Origin: Ignavibacteriota bacterium
GTDB lineage: Bacteria; Bacteroidota; Ignavibacteria; Kapaibacteriales; UBA2268
NCBI GenBank assembly: GCA_019637995.1
Contig: JAHBUQ010000002.1
Coordinates: 387,428 to 451,427, forward strand
Direction of reading: 5' to 3'
Length of the DNA: 64,000 nt
Shown here in pieces: positions 36,417 through 46,800 of this stretch. The number at the start of each line of letters is the position of its first letter. Within the stretch, counting starts at the first letter, position 1. The translations under genes were made by a program, and so were the position numbers. Below the pieces are notes generated by a model. That model was not told the origin of the DNA and did no database searches. It saw only the letters and a list, made by a program, of their open reading frames with translations.

Positions 36417-36867
36417 AATTTTCAAATTCTCTTGGTGAACGAATTTCTAATAATTTATATCCATTTTTTATGTTTATGGCATTATATCCTCTTATTCTCT
36501 AAACATTTACTATATGCTTAAAATTCCAGCTCACTAAATAATCAGAATTATATATTGTTGCTAATGAGATATGTAAACAATCGGCAAAACTTGTTTTCCC
36601 AACAACTTTTTCGTTTATATATTCATTAGCTAAATCAATAACATCACTTGTTGTTTCAAGGAATTCAGTGTTCGATGAATTTAGATTGTTAACAAGATTC
36701 TTTACATTTTGTGGTGCATTTTCAAGTTCGTCCTGAATGACAGCAGAATACAAGAATATAAAATCGCCATTCCTTAACCTTTCAAATAAAGGAATTGTGT
36801 GCTTGGAGAATTCCTCATCGAAGTAACCTCCATAAACTGAAGTATCAATATATAATCTTTGCTTCAT
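36403..36867 (-). pseudogene. PIN-domain (VapC-like) toxin interrupted by one in-frame TAG
   Basis: The intact part (36499-36867, 122 residues) is a PIN ribonuclease: RLYIDTSVYGGYF with the first acidic residue, a central Glu region (AVIQDELENAP), SFADCLHISLATI with the distal acid, and SWNFKHIVNV. There a TAG (36501-36499) stops it. The same frame continues without a gap: RIRGYNAINIKNGYKLLEIR then SPREFENYESD, ending at 36403. That continuation is the normal C-terminus of this PIN family (RIRGYN motif). A single AAG- or CAG-type codon changed to TAG would explain it. The truncated form keeps all catalytic acids and may still act. A VapB-type antitoxin is not upstream; the small gene downstream is the likely partner. 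Confidence 0.78.
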
Positions 36868-37006
36868 TGAATGTTAAACGCAATGAATTGAATATTATTT
36901 TCAATATCATTTAAATAGGATATTTATTGCTATCTACTTAATATAACAAAGTCAAACTCTACACTTAATTACTTTTCTCAATACATCCGACGTTTTATAT
37001 TTCCTT

Positions 37007-37046
37007 CAGAATCACTCATTATGTAGCTTAAAAGATTTCGCGGATT
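37007..37046 (+). repeat. Dispersed intergenic element, family G, copy 3
   Basis: CAGAATCACTCATTATGTAG then CTTAAAAGATTTCGCGGATT; diverged copy of the 36159 element. Confidence 0.55.
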
Positions 37047-37082
37047 TAAAAAAAACACAACAAGAAAAATCCCTCAGTTCGT

Positions 37083-37115
37083 AAACTTCCGAAGTTTTGA
37101 AAACTTCGGAAGTTT
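37083..37115. repeat. Perfect 16-bp palindrome (family A-like)
   Basis: AAACTTCCGAAGTTTT and AAAACTTCGGAAGTTT flank a single G: every base of a 16-bp stem pairs. Layout matches the family A palindromes with a changed core. Confidence 0.8.
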
Positions 37116-37125
37116 TAAAATGGGG

Positions 37126-37168
37126 TCAGAATCGCTGATTAAACGGATTAAAAAAAAATCGCGAATTG
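37126..37168 (+). repeat. Dispersed intergenic element, family G, copy 4
   Basis: TCAGAATCGCTGATTAAACG then GATTAAAAAAAAATCGCGAATTG. It lies 11 bases after the 37083-37115 palindrome. Confidence 0.6.
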
Positions 37169-37178
37169 CAAAAAGCAA

Positions 37179-37199
37179 GGGCAGGTTCCGAACCTACCC
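37179..37199. repeat. GGGCAGGTTC palindrome, family C
   Basis: GGGCAGGTTC and GAACCTACCC pair with one mismatch. A related GGACAGG/CCTGTCC palindrome lies at 3837-3858 inside the orphan T9SS tail, also close to a VSHLPAG-type tail. Confidence 0.65.
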
Positions 37200-37209
37200 C
37201 TACGGTATT

Positions 37210-39345
37210 TCACATCTTCACAAATTTCTCCACCTTATTCCCAATTCTGATGAAATACACTCCTGCGGGCAGATGAGATACATCAATTCTTAGTCCCTCT
37301 CCAATTTGGAGAGGGGTTGGGGTGAGGTCTTTGATTTCTATTCCAAGTACATCAAATATTTGCACTTTATCAGTCGTAGCAAAGGGCTGAAGCCCTGTGT
37401 TGCTGAGCTGGATTGTAATAAAATCACTTGCAGGATTTGGGTGGACAATTATGCTCCTCTCACTATCGGGATTGCTTATACTTGTTGCACCTTTCGATAT
37501 TACAGATATTTTGACTGTATCTGAAAATCTTGGTGCACATTCATTATAATGGTTGACTTTAGCAAAATAATACCCTGCATCCGAAAAGCCAATATCTTTA
37601 ATATATCTGTACCACATACCGTATTCTGCTTCTGTTTTATCTATTAATCTTGGTGTGCCGGAAAGGCTTGCCATATAATATAGTTCGACAGATATTGGTA
37701 ATTGAGGTTCATTATCAAAAAGAATATATATAAGTGTGTCTCTGTCTTCATTTGCTACATTTTTTGATATTGGTTGCCGTTTTATATCAGGCTTTGGTTT
37801 TACTTTAAATACAAAACCGGCTGGTGAAGAAACTGAATAATCTTGCTCATTGGGATCTCCTGAGATACTCGCCCTTAAATAGAAAAGACCATTATCAATT
37901 TTTCTAAGACTTTTAAAATGCAATACATTTGTCCTGCAGCCACTATAAAATTCAGGATTACAATCAAATCGTATATCAGATCGCCATAGGTAATCTATTT
38001 TATTATTATTCGGCTTCATATAAGTAAAATAGAATCGCAATGATGTGGTATCATCTTCACAAAACTCTCTGTATTGATTTAGTGGGTCCCTGCCTTCGAA
38101 ATCATTTAAATTATCACGAACTGTTACTGTATCGGATTGGCTCATTCCACAGTCATTATAAATAGCTATACTATATTTTTCGTCTATATCTCTATCTCTT
38201 ACAAAAAATTTAGATAAAGCTCCCATTGAATAAGCCGGATTCGGAATATCATAATAACTCATTTTATAGTCATCTAATTTAATAGAATCAAATAAACTGT
38301 CATTTTCATAAACATTCATTACTGAATTGCATGATTTTTTTAAAAATACACGTAATGAGATTCTTTTGTAGCCCAAAAAAGTACCTGTCATAGAATCAAT
38401 ACGAATAGCTATGACTTCAGGTTTTGTACAAATCTCAACATCAACTTCATTTGAAAAAACGGCATAATTAATACTATCAATTCTTGCTTCAAGTTTATAT
38501 TTTCCTGCATCATTCATTTCAATTGGATTGAATTTAAGCTCGTCAGAAAATACTCCCTGAACATTTTCTTTGTGATAAAATGCTTTGCCATCTTTAAACC
38601 ATCTGAAAGTTAGTTTATGATTTTCAGGATTTTCTATCTGTGATTTGATTGTTTCGAAATTACCTAAGCATGTGTATATGCCGTTAATTGAAATATCGAG
38701 AAGTATAAGATTTTTTATTAGTCTGACTGTTTTGGTTGTGACTGTTCCGCATTTGCCTTCTAATTCTGCAAAGTAATAAGTTGTGTCAGGAATATTTTTA
38801 GTATTAATACTTAATTTGCTACTGCTTACTCCATCGTATATTTCGTTGTTTTCTAATTTATGACTTGTTAAATTGTCAAATAAAAACCATTGAATTTTGA
38901 CAAATTCTTTATTATTTTCTGCTTCAAAAATTTCTAAACCATTAATATGTGCTTCAAATTCAAATGAAACCGTTTCATTATTCAGGGTAGTTAATATATC
39001 CTGAGGCTCTTTTGTTATATTAGTCGGTCTGAGTGCATATACAGTTGCGGCGTTTGATTTTATTGTGAGTTCCGAATTTGATACTTCGCAATGATAAATT
39101 CCTGAGTTGATGTGTTGAAGATTTTCTATATAAATTACAGGTGTATTTGCTTCATTTATTTTTTGATTGTCTTTGTACCACTGAAAATTTAATTGCTGAT
39201 TTGATTCCGAGAAAGCCGAAACACTTAAAGAAATTGCCTTTCCGACACATTCCACTTTTGAAGATGGATGAGATGTGATTGTTATGTCATTAGAAAATAC
39301 TAATGAATATGATAAAAATAATACAAATATATAAATGATTCTCAT
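37210..39345 (-). CDS. Secreted Ig-like protein with T9SS tail
   Basis: The product has 711 residues. A signal peptide (IIYIFVLFLSYSLVFS) precedes Ig-like domains: ~22-105 (FQWYKDNQKINE, YHCEVSN), ~108-210 (IQWFLFDN, YYFAELEGKCG), ~212-300 (FRWFKDGK, YKLEARID) and further beta-sandwich units to ~610. A T9SS type A sorting domain (~625-711) ends in IDVSHLPAGVYFIRIGN then KVEKFVKM. The first three Ig domains resemble those of the 1371-residue protein at 11413. The sorting domain is unusual: two DNA palindromes lie in frame inside it and encode NTGLQPFATTDK and LTPTPLQIGEGL. Its last 25 codons are nearly identical to the orphan tail at 3822-3941. A surface-exposed location is predicted; function is unknown. 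Confidence 0.85.
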   Translation of the reverse strand: MRIIYIFVLFLSYSLVFSNDITITSHPSSKVECVGKAISLSVSAFSESNQQLNFQWYKDNQKINEANTPVIYIENLQHINSGIYHCEVSNSELTIKSNAATVYALRPTNITKEPQDILTTLNNETVSFEFEAHINGLEIFEAENNKEFVKIQWFLFDNLTSHKLENNEIYDGVSSSKLSINTKNIPDTTYYFAELEGKCGTVTTKTVRLIKNLILLDISINGIYTCLGNFETIKSQIENPENHKLTFRWFKDGKAFYHKENVQGVFSDELKFNPIEMNDAGKYKLEARIDSINYAVFSNEVDVEICTKPEVIAIRIDSMTGTFLGYKRISLRVFLKKSCNSVMNVYENDSLFDSIKLDDYKMSYYDIPNPAYSMGALSKFFVRDRDIDEKYSIAIYNDCGMSQSDTVTVRDNLNDFEGRDPLNQYREFCEDDTTSLRFYFTYMKPNNNKIDYLWRSDIRFDCNPEFYSGCRTNVLHFKSLRKIDNGLFYLRASISGDPNEQDYSVSSPAGFVFKVKPKPDIKRQPISKNVANEDRDTLIYILFDNEPQLPISVELYYMASLSGTPRLIDKTEAEYGMWYRYIKDIGFSDAGYYFAKVNHYNECAPRFSDTVKISVISKGATSISNPDSERSIIVHPNPASDFITIQLSNTGLQPFATTDKVQIFDVLGIEIKDLTPTPLQIGEGLRIDVSHLPAGVYFIRIGNKVEKFVKM
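37295..37315. repeat. Palindrome inside a coding sequence (PLQIGEGL)
   Basis: CCCTCTCCAATTTGGAGAGG pairs with itself (arms CCCTCTCC and GGAGAGGG). On the minus strand it encodes part of PTPLQIGEGLR within the T9SS domain of the 711-residue protein. Confidence 0.8.
37383..37396. repeat. Second palindrome inside the same coding sequence
   Basis: AGGGCTGAAGCCCT has 6-bp arms and encodes GLQP of NTGLQPFATTDK about 70 bases away from the first one. Confidence 0.65.
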
Positions 39346-39545
39346 ATTAGATTCTCCTTATTTCAATCAAATTATGGATTGAAAATTCTAAAATTAAGCT
39401 GCCAGTTATTTTTATACTTAATTGTTTATAAAATTTTGAACATTATTCTAAAAAACGAAATATAAACCATCATATTGATTAAAATGAAAAATACTCTTGC
39501 ATTTTCAATGTATAAAAACATACTGACAGCCATTATTATTTTAAA

Positions 39546-40562
39546 CTATTTTACAATTCCGAAGTTACCACTAATTCTTACCATGTCATTATGCTTAATC
39601 ATAAAAGCATAAGTACCACTTGTAAGTTTGTGTATATCAAGTTGTATATCTTTATCCAGTTGGCTTATTGAGAAACTTTCAATCAAAACCAAGTTTCCGG
39701 CAATATCATAAACTTCAACAGAATAAATTCCTTTCGCATCAGAAACAAAATTTAAATTTAGAATATCATTTGCCGGATTTGGAAAAACTACTAATTTATC
39801 TCCATACCCGGAAAGATAAGTTTCTTGATTATTTATAGTTTGCTTAAGAGAAGGATTTTCGCATACAGCAAAGCAGGCATCTTCTGGATTCTGTTCATCT
39901 ATTGGGCATATCGGATTAATGCCTAATGTAGAAACATGAGTTGGTGGTGGGTGTAATTGTCCTGTAGCATCTTTACAGATTTGCCATACTTCTCTACAGC
40001 ATTGTGTTAAATTTTTGCAGGGCACTAATTTTTTTAGATTACCTCCTCCTGTATAGGGATCTATTTCATATTGCCAGCAAGATGCGTAACTAACAGAAAT
40101 ATTGGTTGTACAAGAACTATTGCTTAATCCTGCGAAGCAACTTGTAAAAGGTACCTTTTTTTCCAAAAGTAGAAATGTCATTTCTCGGACAAGCTCATAG
40201 ACAGTTCGATTACCTTCGCATGCGGGACCATTTTCAAGACTTCCTACAATTGAATCAATTCTAAAATCACACCAACTCATTCCAGCTTCCGGGCAATCTA
40301 CAAATCTGTATGACCAATGAACATCATATTTACAAGCTGGGTAAAGGAGATCTGGTAGTGGTTCAATTCCTTGATAAACAAACTCAATTTCAGGACAAAT
40401 ATAGTCATTGCAATAAGGACTATCTCCATAAGAAAAAATATCAACCTTCTGTAACGGTAATAATAAAGTAATTATTACAAGAAAGTACATAGCTCTGATA
40501 CCGTAATATCTTTTGTTTAGTACCTTATTAAAACTTTCAACAATTGAAAGCTTAGCTTTCAT
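39546..40562 (-). CDS. Cys-rich secreted protein with T9SS tail, possibly frame-switched by an upstream G/C tract
   Basis: The 338 residues counted from the ATG at 40562 include a hydrophobic segment at ~25-42 (MYFLVIITLLLPLQK) that would serve as signal peptide if translation started later, at residue 25. The mature part has many Cys (YCNDYIC, CFAGLSNSSC, CKNLTQCC) and no domain I recognise. A T9SS type A sorting domain (~255-338: VFPNPANDILNLNF, YDIAGNLV, SGTYAFMIKHND, FGIVK) ends it. The frame stays open upstream of 40562 through a run of 14 C (minus strand). Beyond it an ATG at 40645 has AAAAGGAG eight bases upstream, but with 14 C it is out of frame and stops at TAG. With 12 or 15 C it would read into this protein. 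Confidence 0.75.
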   Translation of the reverse strand: MKAKLSIVESFNKVLNKRYYGIRAMYFLVIITLLLPLQKVDIFSYGDSPYCNDYICPEIEFVYQGIEPLPDLLYPACKYDVHWSYRFVDCPEAGMSWCDFRIDSIVGSLENGPACEGNRTVYELVREMTFLLLEKKVPFTSCFAGLSNSSCTTNISVSYASCWQYEIDPYTGGGNLKKLVPCKNLTQCCREVWQICKDATGQLHPPPTHVSTLGINPICPIDEQNPEDACFAVCENPSLKQTINNQETYLSGYGDKLVVFPNPANDILNLNFVSDAKGIYSVEVYDIAGNLVLIESFSISQLDKDIQLDIHKLTSGTYAFMIKHNDMVRISGNFGIVK

Positions 40563-40612
40563 TCCAAAACCTGAAGTTCCGGCAGAATCCCTTACTACAT
40601 AGCTGTGTTTCC

Positions 40613-40626
40613 GGGGGGGGGGGGGG
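40613..40626. repeat. Homopolymer of 14 G (C on the coding strand)
   Basis: It is the only long G/C run I noticed in this AT-rich window. It lies between a good ribosome-binding site with ATG (40657-40643) and the frame of the T9SS protein at 39546-40562. Confidence 0.9.
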
Positions 40627-40690
40627 TTAAGTTCTTTAAATACATATACTTAGCTCCTTTTAAGAAATTAGTAAAAATTATAAATAATGA

Positions 40691-40711
40691 TTTAACATAA
40701 TATATGTTAAA
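40691..40711. promoter_or_regulatory. Perfect 9-bp inverted repeat, operator-like
   Basis: TTTAACATA and TATGTTAAA flank ATA. It lies just downstream of a possible minus-strand -7 box (40727-40720) and upstream of the ATG at 40645, a place where a repressor could act. No regulator is identified. Confidence 0.35.
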
Positions 40712-40816
40712 TTACTTTCCAAAAATATTTTTCAAATAACATAATTTTTCAAATACAATTTAGTAAATATTTTAATATCTACCAAATATTTTACAAAATT
40801 ATTTAGCTATTTATAC

Positions 40817-40844
40817 AAAAAAAGCGAACTCATATGTTCGCCTT
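40817..40844 (-). terminator. Terminator after the multi-module glycosyltransferase gene
   Basis: On the minus strand GCGAAC, ATATGA and GTTCGC form a hairpin followed by seven T. Confidence 0.75.
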
Positions 40845-40874
40845 TATCAAAATATCAAATAATAATTGATTAAC

Positions 40875-43800
40875 TCAATAATTCACATAGATATCTCTTC
40901 TCTGCACTAATTTTCCATCAAGCCAAATCTCGTCAGGAGTGCCGCCCCATTTATCAACAAAAATCTGTTTATTTCTCATTAATCTTTGCTGATAAGCATC
41001 ATTGCCTTCATCGGCAAAGCTGCGTGAACGATAGTGATGAATAAAGACATATTTCAGAATAAACGTTTTATATCCTGCGATTTGAGCTCTCATACAGAAA
41101 TCATCATCTTCATAATTTCCGGGAGAGAAAATTTCATCAAGACCACCAATTTTATCAATTACTTCACGCTTAATCAAAGTGCAGAAAAACGCTACACGTG
41201 GGAATTTCATCATTTGTCCCGCATTCTCACGCCTGACTTTTACCGCATAGTCAAGCATTTCCTGCATAGTTTGATATTTGGCATTTCTATCAATCTGATA
41301 GCCGCTGATATTATTTGAAATTGGTCCGACAAGCCCGTTCTCAGGCGACTTTTCAATCGCTTCAATCATATCTTCAAGCCAATTCGGAGTGACAACCGTA
41401 TCATTATTTCCAATCAAGATATAACGCCCTTCACACTGCCTCAATGCCTGATTAACACCCTTCGGAAAGCCAACATTCTCAGGATTTGAAATTACTTTAA
41501 CATTATTTTGACTGTGCTCCAATTCAGCGAAATAATGCGGAATATTATCATTACTTCCATTATCAACAAGCACAAGCTCAAACGGGGAATTAGTGAATTT
41601 ATAGATTGAGTCTATACACTCTTTTGTATATTCGTACTGATTTCGTGCAAGAATAATAATTGAAGTCAAATTTTTATGTTTACTTGTTTTAGCAACACTC
41701 GGCGACTGATGAGTATTATTGGAATTAATCTTGCTTGGTTTGAACCAGTTAATTCCCCAAATTTCCATTGGACTTGGCACATTACCCGCGCCGTAATAAT
41801 TCTCAAGTTTACGATATAAACAATCTGTACTTTCCTGAACTAATCTATCTGTATGCGATTTGTTTTCAGTCTTAAAACTTGCCTGCCCAACGTGATAAAC
41901 AAAAGCATCAAGAGCTACAGCAAGTTTTCCGCCGTTAGTGCGTATTCTCCAGCTTAACTCAAGGTCGTCATTGCCAAGGAATAAATCCTCATCTAATCCG
42001 CCATGCTTCTCAATAAATTCACGTCTCACAGCAAGACAAAATCCCATCAAAACCTTTACATCAAGATTTTGACCCGAATATTTTCTAACCAAATAATTTG
42101 AAATATCACCAAGGGATTTTATTTCAATTTCATCTTTTACATAAAGCTCCAGCTTTTGATTTCCGGCAACACTATTTGATAGTGGTCCGACAGCAGTAAT
42201 ATTTTCATCTGAAAAATGTGAAGTTAAATTATCAAGCCACCCATGCGTAACGATAGTATCAGGATTAAGCAACACGATAACAGGGTTCTTGCTAAGTCTT
42301 ATGCCGACATTATTACCTGCAGAAAAACCAATATTCTCATTATTTTGTATAATTTTAAAGCGACTATCGCATGAAATTATTTCCTTAATTAATTGTATTG
42401 TATTATCTTTCGAATTATTATCAACAACAATAACCTCATCTACATGTCTTAAATATTCCTTCACAGACCCCAAACATTTTTCAATAGTAGCAGAGGAGTT
42501 GTAGGTTAGGATGATAATTGAAGCGGGGAAAGAGGTATTAGCATTTTCCGCTATTTTTATATTACTCAATATCTTGTATTCTTTTATCTTTTGAGGCTTA
42601 ACAACAGAAATTTTTCTGTCTTCGTGTACTATGAAATCAACTTCAACTTTACCAAGCCATTTCTCGTGAAGTCTCTTGATGCTATTCTGCACTCCTTTAA
42701 TCCTTTCGGGACCGCTCTGAGACTCCAAATGATAAACAACAGACTTGGGTTGATATACTAATATATATCCTTTTTCCCTTAATTTAAAACATAAATCAAC
42801 ATCTTCATAAGCATTCCAGTATTCTTCATCTAAGCCATTTACTTCAAAATATGCAGATTTATTAAGCATAAGGCAAGCACCTGTAAGTGCTTGGTATTTC
42901 ATTACTTTATTTACTTCAGGTGCATCTTTTGACATTTTATAATAAATATGTCTTGCAACTAATGGATCCCCAAAAGCTTTATCATTCACAATGCAGACAC
43001 CTGCATGCTGAATTGTATCATCTTCAAATAAAAGTTTGGAGCCAACTGCTGCAACATTTGTATCAACATTCAATATATTGGTAAGTGGTTCAAGCCAGTT
43101 TTCAGTAACAATTGTATCATTATTCAGAAGAAGAATGTAATCATACTTTGCTATCTTGGCACCAATATTATTTGCTTTTGAATAGCCAAGATTTTCAGAA
43201 TTTCTTATATAAACTAAATTGTTATATTTCTCTTTGTATGAATTAATGATAATTTCAGTATTATCAGTTGACCCATTATCAACAATAATTAATTCAAATG
43301 AATTTATATCAGTATTCTTATAAATTGAATCTAAACAGTTATTAGTAAGTTCCGATTTATTGAATACCGGTATTATGATTGAGACAGGAGTATTTTTAGT
43401 ATTTGACGTTATTGAATTATTTTGCAAATTTTGGTACTTAATAACTCTGCTCTCTAAATCTCTTAACTGATTATTTCTCAAATCGCGTAGAGTTAAATCA
43501 TTATCATCTCCATAATTGCTATAAATATATTTCATGGTTGTCAGAAAATCTGAAAACTTTTCGTTTGTTAAGCTTTGCTTACCTTGTATTGTCCGATACT
43601 CGGCAGTAATCTCATCCACAAACTTGAAATCGGTAAAATTTGATATTCTAAGCCAGTATTCCCAATCCTCGTGAGTTTTCATATTTTCATTAAAGTAGCC
43701 AGATAGTTTTATCAGACTGGAGTGGTGCATTACACAAAGTGTTGGAAATAAATTCATTAAAAGCAGCAATCTTTTGGAGTAATCATTCTGATAAACAATT

Positions 43801-46800
43801 TTTTTTGTGATAGTCTTTTGAAATCCGTATTCTTTTAAAATTATATGTTCATAGGCTTTTGTATAAAAGAATTTGATTTCAGGATGACTATTTGCAGCTT
43901 TTACTAAAGTATCAATATGATTCTCATAATAAATATCATCATCATCGAGGTAGCAGATGTATTCACCTTTAGCATTCTTAAGCCCGATATTTCTTGCACC
44001 TGCAGCACCTTTGCATACAGGATTTTCAAAGTATCTGACTCTATTGTCATAAAATGATTGAATTAGCCCCGAAACATTCTCACCGCCATCATTAATTACC
44101 AGTAATTCAAAATTTGGATAAGTTTGAGCCAAAACGCTGGAAATAGCATCCCTTAGCTGAGATGGTCTGTCTTTTGTAGGAATGATTACTGAAACGAGAG
44201 GGCTTGGATTGTTTAAACTATTATTTTCATCATAAAACTCAATTTGTCTTAGTATTCTATTTTTCAAATCAAGAATTTCATTTTCTTTATTGAGTTTTTT
44301 GCCTATTTCTAATGCTTCATTTAAAATGAGTGCATTTTCAGGTGAAGTGCCTATAGCTTTTTTGTAATAATTAAAACTAGTATCTAATTCATTTTTGAGG
44401 CTTAATACTCTTGCATTTAAAAGATAAATCTCAGATGGTATAAATTGTAAAGATTGAGTTACCCGATTCACTATATCGTTTATAGTTTTAGCATTACTTG
44501 CTTTAATTTCAATTTTATTCAACGATAATAATAAATCAATTGTGTTATCTAAATCCTCAAATATTTGTTTATTATTCCTCAAATATTTATTAATAATTTC
44601 TTTCGCTTTCTTGTAATCTCCCAAACCAATAAGAGATTTGATAAAAATTTGAATTGATAATTTATCATCATAATAATTATAATAATTCAGAACATTTATT
44701 GTATTATAATAATCTTCAAATCTAAAAAGTCCCGAAGCAATTTCAAGCAATGCTTTGTCTTGAGATTTTTCATCATTAAAATCAAAATCAGGGAAAATAA
44801 CTGACAATGGATTTGATTTAATAATATTTCTTATAACCAAAGACTCAAAAGATTTATCAACTACATCATTTAGTGAAATATTATCATCATGCTTTCTATA
44901 GTAATACAACACTTTATCAACTTTGTGAAACTTCGCTTTATTAGCCAAACGTGTCCATAATTCATTGTCTTGTGCTCTTAGGAATTCGGTATTTATTAAG
45001 CCTACTTCAATAAGTACATTTTTTTTAAATAATGCACCACCTGAAGTAATTCCGACACCATTTATTATTCTTAGTAATAAATATTTTGTACCGATTGTAT
45101 AATCAGGTGCCTCAATTATGTCAATCCTTTTCTTTAAAGATTTATCAGTAATTTCAATATTACAATAAATTACATCAGGACTAAATTTTTGAATTATGGT
45201 AATATACTCTGAAATTATTTTCTCATGAATAATATCATCGCTATCAAGCCATAATATATATTCACCTTTTGATTCCTTAATAAGACGATTTCTCGCTTTA
45301 GGTCTTCCGGAATTATTTTGATAGAAATACTTAATTTTATCTGAATTAAAACTATCAACATTTTGTTTTGTATTATCAGTTGAGCCATCATCAACAATAA
45401 CTATCTCATAATTATCATAATCTTGATTCAATGCACTTTTAATTGCATCCTTAAGATAATTGCCACGGTTATAAGTGGGTATGCAGATAGAGAAGAAAGG
45501 TTTATTATTATAAGTCGAATTCGGATTTGTTTGATTTATTAATTCAATAAATTTAGAATTAATTATCGAACTTAATTCGATAAATGAGGCTTCATTTTTA
45601 GTTAATTCAGTCAGTGCTTTGCAAACAACAATATTTTTCCTCATTATGAAATAATTGAAACATTCCATAAATAATTTTGAAGTATTTTCAATATTATGGA
45701 TGAATGATTTCAAATTAAATAAAAGCATTAACGCAACAATGAATATTGATAAATGATTGGTAATTAATGAGAATATTTGATTGTTAAGCTCAATGGAATT
45801 ATCATAAATTTTTGAGATAAGTAATAGTTCGTGTGCTTTTGATAAATGACCATTATTGTAACATATTAAAGAAAGATTAAATAATGCGTTTGAATAAGAT
45901 TTATCATAATTATTATACCAATCTAAATATGGAAAAACTCTTTCTAATTTTATGTTTTCAATAAAATTGTCAATATTTGGAATAAATTTAAAAGGCTTGG
46001 CATTACTCAAGTCGTATTGTGGTTTCAATAATCTAATATTTTTTGTAGAAAAAATAAAATAATTACTATTTATAATATTTTGAATTATAAAAATATCAAA
46101 ATTAAAAAATTGATTTTTTTGCTTAAAATACTCAGTATAAATTTTTTTACTAATTAATAAGCCGCTATTAGGAATTTGATTATTTAATAAATATTGATTT
46201 GTTATAGTTTTATTACCAAGTAAATTAATTTCGTTTAAACTTAAAATTTTTTGGTCATTTGTATATAAGTGGAAATTCAATAATATTAAATCAAATTGCT
46301 GATAAAGTCTGGTGTTGATACAAATATCATCAAATGCTTCATTAATAAAAATGTCACCTGGATTTATCCACATAAAATAGTCATAATACGAATTAAGTAT
46401 TGTATCTCTTAATATTTTTTCGATTGAATTATTCTTATCAATAAAAACAACTTCAATAAACATATTGTCATTGAAATATTCTAATTGAAATTCTGAAATT
46501 ATGACTATCTTAAAATAATTATTCTTTTGTTTTTCAATAGATTGTATTGTAGTATTGAGCTTATTATAATTGTTTTTGTTAATTTTTATGAAAATAAGAA
46601 ATTTAAATTCAGATTTATAATTTTTATTATTAGAATTTAAATTAGTAAATTGGTGAAAAATATCATAATGCAGTTCGATATTAAATTTATTTTGAACTAG
46701 TTCTCTATATTTATGTGGTTCAAATATATCAATTGTAATTAATTCTACAGCTTCGTCAACTGTTTTAAAAATATATTCGCTACCAAATATTTTTTCAGGC

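Larger units (their letters stand above)
36868..37209. other. Repeat-dense gap
   Basis: It contains family G copies 3 and 4, a 16-bp perfect palindrome (37083-37115), a half family A copy (ACATCCGACGTTTTAT near 36984) and a GGGCAGGTTC/GAACCTACCC palindrome (37179-37199). No gene. Confidence 0.65.
40563..40874. other. Gap holding a G14 tract, a palindrome and a terminator
   Basis: Features are the homopolymer at 40613-40626, the alternative start at 40645, a 9-bp palindrome at 40691-40711, a possible minus-strand -7 box (CAAAAATA, 40720-40727) and the terminator at 40817-40844. The rest is AT-rich filler. Confidence 0.6.

Noticed and set aside
36159..37199. CRISPR-like array
   Set aside because: Repeats are diverged, unevenly spaced and without unique spacers of constant size; no cas genes are present.
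36103..37199. Insertion sequence flanking the toxin pair
   Set aside because: No transposase frame and no terminal inverted repeat pair with target duplication could be found.
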